Source: Streptomyces xantholiticus (GTDB lineage: Bacteria; Actinomycetota; Actinomycetes; Streptomycetales; Streptomycetaceae). Taken from it: a stretch of DNA of 64,000 bases. The notes under the pieces are model-generated. The model did not search any database. It worked only from the letters and a program-made list of their open reading frames with translations, and had not been told where the DNA came from. The position numbers and the translations under genes were made by a program. The stretch spans positions 62,001 to 126,000 of the forward strand of contig NZ_BMWB01000021.1 of NCBI RefSeq assembly GCF_014651015.1, given 5' to 3'. This document shows, piece by piece, positions 18,848 to 27,822 of this stretch (position 1 is the first letter of the stretch; the number at the start of each line of letters is the position of its first letter).

Positions 18848-20406
18848 CGTTGTGAAATCCCTATCTCCCATTGCGGGTCCGTGCGCACTGCGCCGACACA
18901 GATCTGCCCCTGTACGCCGTGGCCGCTGTCCACCAGCCGGTACGCCCGGTCGATGAGGTCCGCGTCGAAGCCGAGGACCGGATGGCCGGAGAGCCGTTCG
19001 GCGGCGGCGGCCAGGGTGATCGCCTCCACGGCGGCTCCCACTGCGAGTTGCTGCTCCCGGTAGGCCACCGGCCCTCGCCACGCCCGCCAGTCCAGCGGAG
19101 TGCTGATGTGCACCGTGAAGGCCGCGAGTTCCGGGTTGAAGGAGGCGGCGAAGAGCGCCTTGCGGACGGTGACCGCGCAGCGCGGATCGGTGTCCGCGCC
19201 GGTGCGGAGCAGGGTTTGGGCCTCCGGCTGGTAGCGGTACCAGTCCGGCGCCACGCCGGACACCCGGTGAACCGCGCAGTGCAGCCGGGTGCGCGCGGCC
19301 CAGTGCGCGGCCGGCCCGGATCCGGTGCGGGCGAGCCGGCTGAGCGCATCCGCCGCGGTGTGCAGCACGGTCGCCAGGGCGGCGCACTCCACCTCCGCCC
19401 CGGTGAACCGCGCGCCCCGGGAGGCACGCCGGGCCCGTACGGCGGGGTCGAGCAGCGCCGGGCGCCGAGGGGCGGCAAGGGGCACGGGCTCCAGGGGCGG
19501 TGGCGGCGGCGGTTCGCCGCCGGCCGCCAAAGCGGGCGGGACGGCGGGCTCCTGACAGGCCCGCTGCAGCCGGTCGAAGGCGGCTGAGCGCTTGATCCGG
19601 CGGGACCGCTCCAGGGCCCGCGGGGGCGCGGGGACGGAGGCCGGGGGGGCCGCGCCGCGGGGGCCGCCCGGCGGGCCGAACCCGAGGACCGCCCAGGGGA
19701 CCTCCCGCGCGTCCTCGGTGGCCGCGATCCCGAGGCATTCGGCGACGGCCGCTCCGAGGAAGCCGGTGCGCAGCCGGGTGGGGCCCGGTTCGGCCTCGGC
19801 CAGCCGCAGGACCCGGCCCAGCACCACACCGGCGTCCACTGCGGCGAGCCGGGCGGTGAAGTCGCCGTACTTGTAGAAGCTCTTCCAGAAGCGGGTGACG
19901 AGTACCACGAGGTGCCCTGTGGGCTCGCCCTCGGCGAACCCCAGCGTCCGGCGGAGCAGGGCCGCGGCACCGGTGCGGCCGAGGCAGACCAGCTCATGCC
20001 GGTACGGGCAGTAGTGGTGGACGAGGTCCTCCTCGGCCGGCACCACATACGCCTCCGTGGGGTACATGCCGCCGCCGGACGGGACGGGCCGGCGCAGCTG
20101 GATACGCGGCCCGCGGTGCGGCACCGGCGTCTCGGGCGTGGCCTGGACGCCGCCGGCGGGATCGTTGCGCACCCTGCTGATCGCCAGGCTGCCGCTCAGC
20201 ACCCGGTGGAGCGCGCTGAGAGGCCCGGTGGAGGCGGACAGCGGAGTGCGCCGGCCCCCGCTGTACACCGTGACGGGCCAGGGGCCGTCGGCCCAGTCCA
20301 CCCGCCAGTCGGGCGGATTGGCTCCGCGTGGATCACGCCGCAGTCCCTCGGTGTACGCATAGAGGTCGTCGTTGGTGACGGGCTCGGGCACGGTGGGCTG
20401 TGCCAT
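18844..20406 (-). CDS. nosF: Azoline dehydrogenase, SagB/nitroreductase type, NosF-like
   Basis: 520-residue FMN-dependent dehydrogenase of the McbC/SagB group that oxidises thiazolines to thiazoles. It holds two nitroreductase-like parts. The first contains RRPVPSGGGMYPTEAY, the Ser-Gly-Gly-Met-Tyr-Pro segment usual in this family. The second ends with GHPVLGFDADLIDRAY. A Pro/Ala-rich linker with several short proline runs separates the halves at about 270-320. GGAGGGG lies upstream of the ATG. Its stop overlaps the nosE start as GTGA. Confidence 0.87.
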   Translation of the reverse strand: MAQPTVPEPVTNDDLYAYTEGLRRDPRGANPPDWRVDWADGPWPVTVYSGGRRTPLSASTGPLSALHRVLSGSLAISRVRNDPAGGVQATPETPVPHRGPRIQLRRPVPSGGGMYPTEAYVVPAEEDLVHHYCPYRHELVCLGRTGAAALLRRTLGFAEGEPTGHLVVLVTRFWKSFYKYGDFTARLAAVDAGVVLGRVLRLAEAEPGPTRLRTGFLGAAVAECLGIAATEDAREVPWAVLGFGPPGGPRGAAPPASVPAPPRALERSRRIKRSAAFDRLQRACQEPAVPPALAAGGEPPPPPPLEPVPLAAPRRPALLDPAVRARRASRGARFTGAEVECAALATVLHTAADALSRLARTGSGPAAHWAARTRLHCAVHRVSGVAPDWYRYQPEAQTLLRTGADTDPRCAVTVRKALFAASFNPELAAFTVHISTPLDWRAWRGPVAYREQQLAVGAAVEAITLAAAAERLSGHPVLGFDADLIDRAYRLVDSGHGVQGQICVGAVRTDPQWEIGISQR

Positions 20407-20497
20407 GGCGCGATCCCCTCCATTTCCGGTTCTCGTCGGGCTGGACAGGCCACAGGGACGGGACCGCCCGCGCGGCGCGGACCTCCGTCGTGGGACG

Positions 20498-22456
20498 TCA
20501 CGGGAAGGGGTGCGGGACGGCGCCGATCGGCGCGTCCGGGTCCGGCTGAGCGGCGTACGGAAGCGATGTGCCCTCGGTGAGCCGGGGCAGTCCCGCCGTA
20601 CGGCGATTGCGGTGGCCGAAGGTCATCGGCAGCAGGCCGGGTACCAGCACCCGGACGCAGCACACGCCGTTGCGCCGCAGCTCGGGCATCGTCTGGTCGA
20701 CCACCAGCACATCCATCCCCTCGTCCAGGACACCGGCCAACGCGGTGTGCAGGTCGGCCCGCAGGTCGTCCTGGTCCGACCGCAGGGTGGCCGGGATCTC
20801 CGCGAGCGGCAGCCGTCCGCCGGCCGGGGCGGGCCGGTCAAGGAGGAAGGCGTAGCGGTCGCGGGCCTCGGGGAGCGCTCCGACCGCCGAGTGGTCCTCC
20901 ATGCGGCGCATCAGGTCCGGCTCCGCCAGCATCCGCAGCGCTGCCCCGCGGTTGCGCCGGTAGGAGTCCCGGGTGGCGAGGATGGTGCCGACCAGTTCGT
21001 GCAGGCCCCCGGTCACGGCCTGCACCGGATCCGGATGGGCGCCGCCTCCCGCGAACGTCCGCGGGCCCTCGTCCCGGGAGCTCTCCGCCGTCAGGACGAA
21101 GGCCGGCATGCCGTATTCCATGGTCGCGTCGAAGCAGCGGAAGCGGAACCCGGTGAACAGCCCGGACTTGGCCAGTAGTTGGTCCAGTCGCGGGTCAGCG
21201 CCCTCCAACTGCACTTCGGGAAGGGCGAGACGGCGGTACCAGGTGAGCAGAAAGGCATCACGCTCGGCCAGTTCGCGCAGCCCGTGCAGGACCGCCTCCT
21301 CGGTGCAGCTGCCCAGGGCGCAGCCGTTGGAGGTGTCGTAGAAGAATGAGATCTCGTCGTCGTGGCGCGGCCCCCAGAAGGCTGCTCGCTCCGGCACCAG
21401 CACGGGACCGTCCTGCTGGAAGGAGTAGGCCGGCACCCAGTCGACAACGGTGTCCGGGTGGAACTCCTGGTAGCGGAACCCCTCGAGCTGGTGGCTCTCC
21501 GGCGGATGGGTGCCCAGCGAAGGCGGATGGAGCGCGCGATCCGCGACGTCCGCGTAGCTGGCGCGCACCGGAGCCGCCCGGCCGCCGCGCTGCAGCCCCG
21601 CGTACCGTTCCAGTCCTTCCAGCACCGCGATGGCCCGGCTGGAGCGGTAGTCCCGGGCGCGGCCGATGGCCGGCTCCCGGCGCCCCCAGCGGGACGGCAG
21701 TTCAACGGAGCATGCCCCGAACGGGCTTTGCAGGTCTTGGCGCACCTCCTTGAACAGCCCGAGGCCCGGGAAGAGCAGCTGCCGGCACAGGCGGTCCAGG
21801 TCGAGCCGCCCGGTGCGCAGCACCGCTGGATCAGGCTTGGTGACCGCAACCTCGCGGGGAGTCAGCTCCGGCAGCGTGTCCGTTCTGATCGCGCCGCAGC
21901 CGGGGCAGGTCGAGTCGGCCAGCAGCGGCTGGTGCTCCACTGAGCCGGCGGCGCCGTCCACCACGACCACCCGTCGGTCCGTGGCCGTGTCACCCCGGGC
22001 TGTGTCCGTGGACAGCAGGGCCCGCACATAGTGCTCGATGATGCCGAGCACTCCCGGTCCCCAGGTCCGCACATCGGGGGCGTGCGGCAGGGACTCCGCC
22101 AGATCGTCTCCGTCCAGGCCGGGGCCGAAGGGAGTGTTGGCGGTACGGGTCACCAGGCAGCGCGGGCAACCCGGCGTGCCCGGTGTCCACAGCGGCCCGA
22201 GATACGCCAGGGAGCGCCAGGTGCCCACGAACAGCAGTCGCCTACCCATGACCAGGCTCTCCACCATGGTGTCCTGGTAGTCGCCGAGTTCGCCGAGCTC
22301 GGCCACCAGCACGGTGATGTCCTGCGGTCCACGGGCGCGCAGGGGCGGCACCGGAGCGGCGGCGAGCCGGTCGGCCAGATAGCGGGCGAGATAGCCCTCG
22401 CCCACCACCGCGGGTCCGGAGGCGGCACGCTCGGCGCGGGTGGCCGGCAGTGTCAT
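20498..22456 (-). CDS. nosG: YcaO cyclodehydratase, NosG-like
   Basis: 652-residue TOMM cyclodehydratase of the YcaO class (TbtG group). With the NosH protein it uses ATP to cyclise core cysteines to thiazolines. The N-terminal part has an E1-like remnant with paired cysteines CPRC and CPGC that probably bind zinc. The YcaO core includes SSRAIAVLEGLERYAG, SNGCALGSCTEEAVLHGLRE and RDAFLLTWYRR. The C terminus PHPFP is proline-rich, as YcaO proteins of this kind usually have. It overlaps nosH by 4 bp (ATGA). Confidence 0.9.
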   Translation of the reverse strand: MTLPATRAERAASGPAVVGEGYLARYLADRLAAAPVPPLRARGPQDITVLVAELGELGDYQDTMVESLVMGRRLLFVGTWRSLAYLGPLWTPGTPGCPRCLVTRTANTPFGPGLDGDDLAESLPHAPDVRTWGPGVLGIIEHYVRALLSTDTARGDTATDRRVVVVDGAAGSVEHQPLLADSTCPGCGAIRTDTLPELTPREVAVTKPDPAVLRTGRLDLDRLCRQLLFPGLGLFKEVRQDLQSPFGACSVELPSRWGRREPAIGRARDYRSSRAIAVLEGLERYAGLQRGGRAAPVRASYADVADRALHPPSLGTHPPESHQLEGFRYQEFHPDTVVDWVPAYSFQQDGPVLVPERAAFWGPRHDDEISFFYDTSNGCALGSCTEEAVLHGLRELAERDAFLLTWYRRLALPEVQLEGADPRLDQLLAKSGLFTGFRFRCFDATMEYGMPAFVLTAESSRDEGPRTFAGGGAHPDPVQAVTGGLHELVGTILATRDSYRRNRGAALRMLAEPDLMRRMEDHSAVGALPEARDRYAFLLDRPAPAGGRLPLAEIPATLRSDQDDLRADLHTALAGVLDEGMDVLVVDQTMPELRRNGVCCVRVLVPGLLPMTFGHRNRRTAGLPRLTEGTSLPYAAQPDPDAPIGAVPHPFP

Positions 22457-24414
22457 CGGGACACCTCCTCGGATGCCAGGGCGACCACCCGCAGCGTGGC
22501 GCCCGCGCCGGATCCGCCGCCTCGGGCGGACCGGAGGAACGGCAGCAGCTCGGTGACCTCGTGCGCGGCGATGTCGGCGGCTCCCGTCTGAGCCCAGGTG
22601 CGTACGGGAGGAGCGAGAAACGCGACGTGCTCCAGGTCACGCGGCCCCGCGCCGGACGACGTACGCGCGGCCACGGCGCGGGCCAGCGCATGGGCGAGGG
22701 CCTGATCCCGGTGCGTACCGACGCCGGTCGCGGTGGCGCCGTCGGCGGTGGTGATGCGGGCCCGTACGACGCCGTGCACCGGCTTCTCCAGCTCGCCGGC
22801 GCGCCACCGGGCGCCGGCACCGAGGCCGTCAAGTGTCTGTGCGAGGAACGCCAGGACGGTCCCCTCGGCCGGTCGCTCCTCCGGTCCGGCAGCCTCATGC
22901 GGTGTCCCGGCCGGCGCGTCCAGTGTGGCGTGCAGCCGGGCCCGGAACCGGGCCTCGGCGAGCGACCATCCGGCGCCGAACCGGTACCGGGCGGCGTTCC
23001 GCTCTGCCGGCCAGGTCAGTTCCGCGACCCGGGTGGCCAGCTGTTCCATGGCGAACAGCACGGCCTGGTTGCGCGCCTCGCGCGGCGAGAGCGCCCGGCA
23101 GATCACGTGCAGCGCGGCGGGCCGGTCCGCGTCGCCGGCCGGATGCACCGCCCGGCAGGAGCTGGCCGACAGCGGAAGCTGGCTCAGGTCGCCCTCTCCC
23201 AGCGCGAGCAGCGGTCCGGTCAGGGGGTCGGTCAGGCCGGCGGCGGCCACGACGATGCGGTCGGAGACGGCGACACGCTCCGGAGGATCCTCGGGCAGGG
23301 GAATGTCCGGGCGCACCGCCGTCTCCGGCACGGCCTCCCCGGATCCGTCCTCGTCACCTGACGCGGCAGGCTGCGCGAGGGCGGTGGCCTCGCGGCCGTG
23401 GTGCGGACAGCACGGGTGCCGGTAGACGGTGTGGTGCCGTACGACCGGGGCCAGCGGCTCCACCGTGGTCACCGACTCGGCGTCGGGCATCCGGACGTCG
23501 GCCAGCAGGGCGAACACCTGCTGTGCCAGTTGCAGCGCACCCACGGTGGCCGGGGCGGCGGAGAGCGCCAGCCCAGCTGTGTCCCCGTTGGCGCGGACGC
23601 CGATGGACCGGTACACGCACTCCCAGCACCACGCCGCCTCGGCCAACGGCGGCACGGCCGTGGTGAACGGCCCGCAGTGGCCGAGGATGCCGACCGGGAT
23701 GCCACGCGAGCGCAGCAGGCGCTGCACCCGGCCGAGAGCGGCCGGGGCAGCGTCGTCGCACGCGAGCAGGACCACATCGGCGTCGGCGCAGGCGGGGTGG
23801 TCGGCGAGGCTCTCCAGCGGATCGCCGTCGGTGGAGTGCAGCCGTCGGCGGCAGCCGCTCTCGGGCGCCTGGGCCGACTGCTCCGCGGTGTCCGCGTCCT
23901 CCTTCCCGGTGACGACGTCCAGTCGGGCGATGCCGGACTCGCGCAGGGCGTCGAGCATGGCGTGCAGAGCGACGCCCTGGCCGGCGCAGACCACGCGCCG
24001 GGTCCGCACCTGGCGCAGCCGGGTCACCGGACGGTCGGCGTGGTGCTCCAGAAAGGCGAGGTGGGTGGCGTATCGCTCGCGCATCCAGTCCGGAACCGGC
24101 TCGGCGGGATGGCTGACCTCCTTGATGAAGCCGTTGTGCAGCAGTACGCGCACGAGGCGCAGCACCGAACTGCGTGCGTTCTCGGAGAGATCGCCGTAGA
24201 TGTCGGCCAGGCTGCGCTCTCCGTCCAGGCTGCTGAAGAGGGAACTGACCAACTGGTAGGCGCCCTGGCCGCGGACGGAGAAGGAGCCGGCGTTGTTGCC
24301 CAGCCAGACGCCGTCGTCCTGGCGGACATAGAACGCGTCGGCGCGGACCCGGTAGGTGCCGTCCAGTCCCGGCTGGGGGGTGTCGGTGACGTGTGAGGAG
24401 TTGTCGTCGGCCAT
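22453..24414 (-). CDS. nosH: Ocin-ThiF-like leader-binding protein, NosH-like
   Basis: 653-residue partner of the YcaO enzyme (TbtF group). These proteins recognise the leader through an N-terminal winged-helix RRE domain and bring the precursor to the cyclodehydratase. Residues 1-100 carry the RRE-like part, from YRVRADAFYVRQDDGVWLG to VLLHNGFIKEV. A degenerate ThiF-like Rossmann region follows. Cysteines in WCWECVYRS and HPCCPHHG may bind zinc. The start ATG at 24414 is separated from the nosI stop by one base. Confidence 0.88.
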   Translation of the reverse strand: MADDNSSHVTDTPQPGLDGTYRVRADAFYVRQDDGVWLGNNAGSFSVRGQGAYQLVSSLFSSLDGERSLADIYGDLSENARSSVLRLVRVLLHNGFIKEVSHPAEPVPDWMRERYATHLAFLEHHADRPVTRLRQVRTRRVVCAGQGVALHAMLDALRESGIARLDVVTGKEDADTAEQSAQAPESGCRRRLHSTDGDPLESLADHPACADADVVLLACDDAAPAALGRVQRLLRSRGIPVGILGHCGPFTTAVPPLAEAAWCWECVYRSIGVRANGDTAGLALSAAPATVGALQLAQQVFALLADVRMPDAESVTTVEPLAPVVRHHTVYRHPCCPHHGREATALAQPAASGDEDGSGEAVPETAVRPDIPLPEDPPERVAVSDRIVVAAAGLTDPLTGPLLALGEGDLSQLPLSASSCRAVHPAGDADRPAALHVICRALSPREARNQAVLFAMEQLATRVAELTWPAERNAARYRFGAGWSLAEARFRARLHATLDAPAGTPHEAAGPEERPAEGTVLAFLAQTLDGLGAGARWRAGELEKPVHGVVRARITTADGATATGVGTHRDQALAHALARAVAARTSSGAGPRDLEHVAFLAPPVRTWAQTGAADIAAHEVTELLPFLRSARGGGSGAGATLRVVALASEEVSR

Positions 24415-24415
24415 G

Positions 24416-25741
24416 TCACAGCTTCCCGTTTGCGGTGTAGACGGATGCCGCCTCGCCTTCGGAGACGCAGCGGATTCGGCTGGGCCGCTGGTGTTCCGGC
24501 AGTTGGGTGCAGTGCTCCTCGACAGCCGAGGGATCGACCTCCCCGACCACGGTGGCGGCCAGGTGCTCCAGTCCTGAGGGCGGGTGCTCCACGGTGACCC
24601 GGGCGTCGCTGACGCCGTCCAGTGAGAGCAGATGGCGCTCGACGGCCCGCGGGTACACCAGCACGCCGGCGAGCTTCTCGCCGCCGTCCGGGCGACCTTC
24701 CAGGCAGAGGTGGCCGTCGGTGTCGAAGCGGCCGTAGTCCGTGCCCGACACCAGGCCGGCGGTGGGGGTCGGCGGTTGCCCGGGGCGCCACTGATACTGG
24801 GCACAGCCGGGTCCGGTGACGCACACCTCGCCGGTTCCCCGCTCGTCGGGGTCCCGGATCCACACGGACTTCCCGGCGATCGGGAATCCGACGTGCTCGT
24901 TGTGTCCGGGATCGTGGTCCAGCGCGATCGCCCCCGTCTCCGCGGTGCCGTAGAGATTGCTCACCCGGATGCCGGTGAAGCGCTCCCGGATGAGCCGCAC
25001 CCGCTCGCCGCTGAGATGGCCACCTCCCAGGAACAGCGCCACGTCGTCCATCGCCGCCGGCTCGGTCGCGTTGATGCACGCGGCGGCGGCGAGGGCGGGG
25101 ACGCCCAGCGCGGCCACCCGGTGACGCCGAGCCAGGCCGGTCAGCGGACGCCAGTCGTGCGGCGGGAAGATCAGCAGATCGCGACGGAAGAAGAGAGCCG
25201 GCAGTACGGACATGAAGAAGGCGGCGGAGAACCCCAGCGGCAGGCAGGTGGCCAGCGCGGTGGGGGGCCTGCCCCCGATTGCGTCCTGGTACATCGCCGC
25301 CTCGCTGTGCAGCGCGATCAGCTCCCACTCGTCGGCGTGGCCGATGGCCACCTTCGGCGTGCCGGTGCTGCCCGAGGTGCAGATGCCCCACAGGGGGCGA
25401 TCGGACGGGGCCGGCAGCGAGGCTCCTCCGGTCACCTCGAACACGTCGGGAGCCGGCTCCTGGACGGTGAGCCCCAGGCGCTTCGGCGACGCCCACAGCA
25501 GCACGGTGTCCGGGACCGATGCGACGGCGAGCAGCGAGGCCAGCGACGCCATCGGCCCGCCTTCCGGGTCCACGGCGTAGGTGGCGCCGCAGCGGAGCCG
25601 CGCCGCGCGCCGGCGGCCCTCGGACAGCAGGTCGTCCCAGGAGGCGAACTCCTCTCCCCAGTACACGCCGGGCTCGCGTCCCTTGGCCGTGGAACCGGCC
25701 ACGGCGGGGGTCAGGAATCGGCTGAATGGCGTTCGGCCCAT
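24416..25741 (-). CDS. nosI: Indolic-acid adenylating enzyme, NosI-like
   Basis: 441-residue member of the ANL acyl-AMP ligase superfamily. NosI activates 3-methyl-2-indolic acid and loads it on the carrier NosJ. Motifs are A3 CTSGSTGTPK, A5 NLYGTAETG, A7 GTDYGRFD and the A10 segment YTANGKL at the very C terminus, so the enzyme is complete but short for the family. The ATG at 25741 has GAAGGG 8 nt upstream; the GTG at 25750 overlaps that Shine-Dalgarno. The 5' end overlaps nosJ by 31 bp. Confidence 0.9.
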   Translation of the reverse strand: MGRTPFSRFLTPAVAGSTAKGREPGVYWGEEFASWDDLLSEGRRRAARLRCGATYAVDPEGGPMASLASLLAVASVPDTVLLWASPKRLGLTVQEPAPDVFEVTGGASLPAPSDRPLWGICTSGSTGTPKVAIGHADEWELIALHSEAAMYQDAIGGRPPTALATCLPLGFSAAFFMSVLPALFFRRDLLIFPPHDWRPLTGLARRHRVAALGVPALAAAACINATEPAAMDDVALFLGGGHLSGERVRLIRERFTGIRVSNLYGTAETGAIALDHDPGHNEHVGFPIAGKSVWIRDPDERGTGEVCVTGPGCAQYQWRPGQPPTPTAGLVSGTDYGRFDTDGHLCLEGRPDGGEKLAGVLVYPRAVERHLLSLDGVSDARVTVEHPPSGLEHLAATVVGEVDPSAVEEHCTQLPEHQRPSRIRCVSEGEAASVYTANGKL

Positions 25742-25935
25742 GTCACCCACCCTTCGATGGTCTTGGGGACGTCCCCCTGCGCGGGGGAAGCCAGGTGCGA
25801 CAGGCGCTGGGTGAGGAAACCCCGCACCACGACCACCTCCAGCGAGTCGAGTGGGCGGTGCGGATCCTCCTCCTGCAGCAGCCGGGACAGGCTGTCCCGC
25901 AGCGAGCCGGGGGATGGCGGCTCAGGTGGAGTCAT
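25711..25935 (-). CDS. nosJ: Carrier (thiolation) protein, NosJ-like
   Basis: 74-residue acyl-carrier-type protein. The LDSLEV motif places the probable phosphopantetheine serine at residue 31. The rest is amphipathic helix, ending in EGWVTWAERH. NosJ holds methylindolic acid as a thioester between NosI and the acyltransferase NosK. The short frame is supported by overlaps with nosK upstream (14 bp) and nosI downstream (31 bp). A longer in-frame start at 26028 would run antisense-like through nosK and is rejected. Confidence 0.88.
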   Translation of the reverse strand: MTPPEPPSPGSLRDSLSRLLQEEDPHRPLDSLEVVVVRGFLTQRLSHLASPAQGDVPKTIEGWVTWAERHSADS

Positions 25936-26632
25936 GGTCGGTCTCCCCGTGCCAGAAGGTCTCGACGGTCCGGATGAACTGCTCCGGGGCGTCCTGGCTG
26001 ACGAGATGGCCCGCGCCCGGCACGACATGGCCGCTGACCGGCCCCCCGAGGCGGGCCGCGCTCTCGGCGGCTGCCCGCTCGGCGGACTTGAGCGATCCGT
26101 TGATCAGCAGCGTGCGGATCCCGAGCTCTGTCAGTTCCTGCGGGCTGACGCGCACGGTGCCCGCGAAGTCGCGTCCGGCGTGGTCGACGACCGAGTCGAG
26201 CGTCTGCTTCCAGCGCATCGAGTGCAGCCGCTCGTACTCGTCTGCGAGCTCTGGATGTTGTGCGGCCAGTTGCTCGAAGCCGGCGATCTGCACCTGGAAG
26301 GCGTCCTCGGCGGTGTCCGGCACGAACCCTGTGAGCACCAGGGAGCCGACCAGGTGCGGACGAGCGGCGGCCGCACGTACGGCGATCGGACCTCCGAGGT
26401 ACGAGGCTCCGATCAGCCGTCCCGGCCCGAACCGGTCGAGCAGGGCCAGTACGTAGCGCAAAGCGTCGTCGTAGTAGTCGGGTTGGGCATCCAGCGGACA
26501 ACGGCCGTGGCCGGGCAGATCGATGGGCACCGGCCGGTACCGGTCGCGCCATGCGGAGATCTGCCGACCGAAGTGCGCGTATGCCGTGCCCAGCAGGCCA
26601 TGGAGCAGATAGACGAGCGGTCGCCGAGTCAC
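25922..26632 (-). CDS. nosK: Alpha/beta-hydrolase-fold acyltransferase, NosK-like
   Basis: 236-residue alpha/beta hydrolase. The oxyanion segment HGLLG is at 11-15, the nucleophile elbow GASYLG puts the serine at 77, and a late GAGHLVSQDAPEQF carries the likely catalytic histidine. NosK of S. actuosus moves the indolyl group from NosJ to a cysteine of the thiopeptide intermediate. The GTG start at 26632 overlaps the nosL stop as GTGA, so translation of nosL, nosK, nosJ and nosI is chained. Confidence 0.9.
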   Translation of the reverse strand: MTRRPLVYLLHGLLGTAYAHFGRQISAWRDRYRPVPIDLPGHGRCPLDAQPDYYDDALRYVLALLDRFGPGRLIGASYLGGPIAVRAAAARPHLVGSLVLTGFVPDTAEDAFQVQIAGFEQLAAQHPELADEYERLHSMRWKQTLDSVVDHAGRDFAGTVRVSPQELTELGIRTLLINGSLKSAERAAAESAARLGGPVSGHVVPGAGHLVSQDAPEQFIRTVETFWHGETDHDST

Positions 26633-27822
26633 GATCGGCCTGCGGCGGCGGGCCGGGGCGACGGGTTGACGAAGTGTCCCACCTCGATGCCCGAGGACTC
26701 GATGCGGTCGAGGATGTGCCGTGGGCGGCGCAGGTCGGCGACCTGGAACTGCGAGGAACGCTCGTCGTTGCGGGCCTGCGCATCGGGCCTGTAGGGCGCC
26801 ACGTCCGGGCTTCCGGGGGAGATGACGCCGGCCAGGCTGAGGGCCCGGTCCTGGAACTCCTGGGGCTCGCGGGTGGTGAGAACGAGTCGCTGTTCCGGGC
26901 AGACGAACGCGACGGCCGCCATCATCCGCAGATAGTCCTCGTCACCGACCCGGGTGGTGTCGCGCGACGTCATGGCGGGACGCATCCGAGGCACGGAAAG
27001 GTCCACCACGGCCCCGCGCCGGTGCAGGTGCTCGCCGTGGGCGACCAGGGCCACCAGTTCGGCGGACAGGTCGTCGTGCAGCCCGACCAGCACGCCCGGG
27101 TTCACATAGTGGTAGCCGGCGTCGAGCCAGCGGTCGAAGGAGGCCACGCGGCGGTCGAAATCGGCCTTGGGCACCCCGACGGACGTCTTGCCCATGAACC
27201 GGCGGTAGGTGTCCCGGTCATAGCTCTCCTGGAAGACGCACATGGTGACCGGGTCCTTGCGCTCCACCCATTCCCCGAGGGTGTCGATCTCGTCCGGTTC
27301 CATGCTCCCGATGTTGAAGTAGATCCGCTCGAAGCCCATGTCCAGGGCGGTGCGGATGGCCCAGCCGATACGGAAGGCGGAGGCGAGGCGGGTGTGCTTG
27401 TCCTCGTATTCACCGGTGAGCAGCCCGACCCCGCGCACACCCTCATGGTCGCGCAGAATCCGCAGCTGCTCGATGATCTCGTTGCGGCCGGAGAACTTGC
27501 GGTCGAGGCGGATATTCCCCTTCCGCATGGAGCACATCTTGCACTCGGAGTCGCAGTGGTTGGTCGTGTAGAGCGGGACGAATGTGTGCAGGGCCGGAGA
27601 CCGGGTCGCACACCTCGCCTCGGCCGCCTTCTTTAGTTCCTCGGTGGTTATCGAGCGGTCCTCCCACAGTGCGAGCGCGACGGCCGCACGCGCCTGGGGG
27701 GGCTCCTGCCCCAGCGGGAGCGAAAGGACTGACCGGGTGTCGACGGTGGCCGCCGCTTCGCGCACCTCTGCCAGGTCCGGAAGGGTAAAGCCGCCGGAAT
27801 CTGCCTGCACCTGCTCGGCCAT
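26629..27822 (-). CDS. nosL: Radical SAM 3-methyl-2-indolic acid synthase, NosL-like
   Basis: 397-residue radical SAM enzyme that rearranges L-tryptophan to 3-methyl-2-indolic acid, the side-ring precursor of nosiheptide. The cluster cysteines C90, C94 and C97 lie in NHCDSECKMCSMRKG. Further family segments are GVRGVGLLTGEYEDKHTR and GSMEPDEIDTLGEW. The ATG at 27822 follows AGAGGAGA with good spacing. It is the first gene of the leftward operon, so supply of the indole unit heads the transcript. Confidence 0.93.
   Translation of the reverse strand: MAEQVQADSGGFTLPDLAEVREAAATVDTRSVLSLPLGQEPPQARAAVALALWEDRSITTEELKKAAEARCATRSPALHTFVPLYTTNHCDSECKMCSMRKGNIRLDRKFSGRNEIIEQLRILRDHEGVRGVGLLTGEYEDKHTRLASAFRIGWAIRTALDMGFERIYFNIGSMEPDEIDTLGEWVERKDPVTMCVFQESYDRDTYRRFMGKTSVGVPKADFDRRVASFDRWLDAGYHYVNPGVLVGLHDDLSAELVALVAHGEHLHRRGAVVDLSVPRMRPAMTSRDTTRVGDEDYLRMMAAVAFVCPEQRLVLTTREPQEFQDRALSLAGVISPGSPDVAPYRPDAQARNDERSSQFQVADLRRPRHILDRIESSGIEVGHFVNPSPRPAAAGRS

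Noticed and set aside
16064..19063. 999-residue open frame on the plus strand across nosD/nosE/nosF
   Set aside because: Antisense shadow produced by high GC content; Gly/Ala/Arg/Gln-rich with no domain, while the minus strand carries a recognisable LanB protein.
26551..27636. Plus-strand frame of 361 residues opposite nosL
   Set aside because: Shadow of a certain radical SAM gene.
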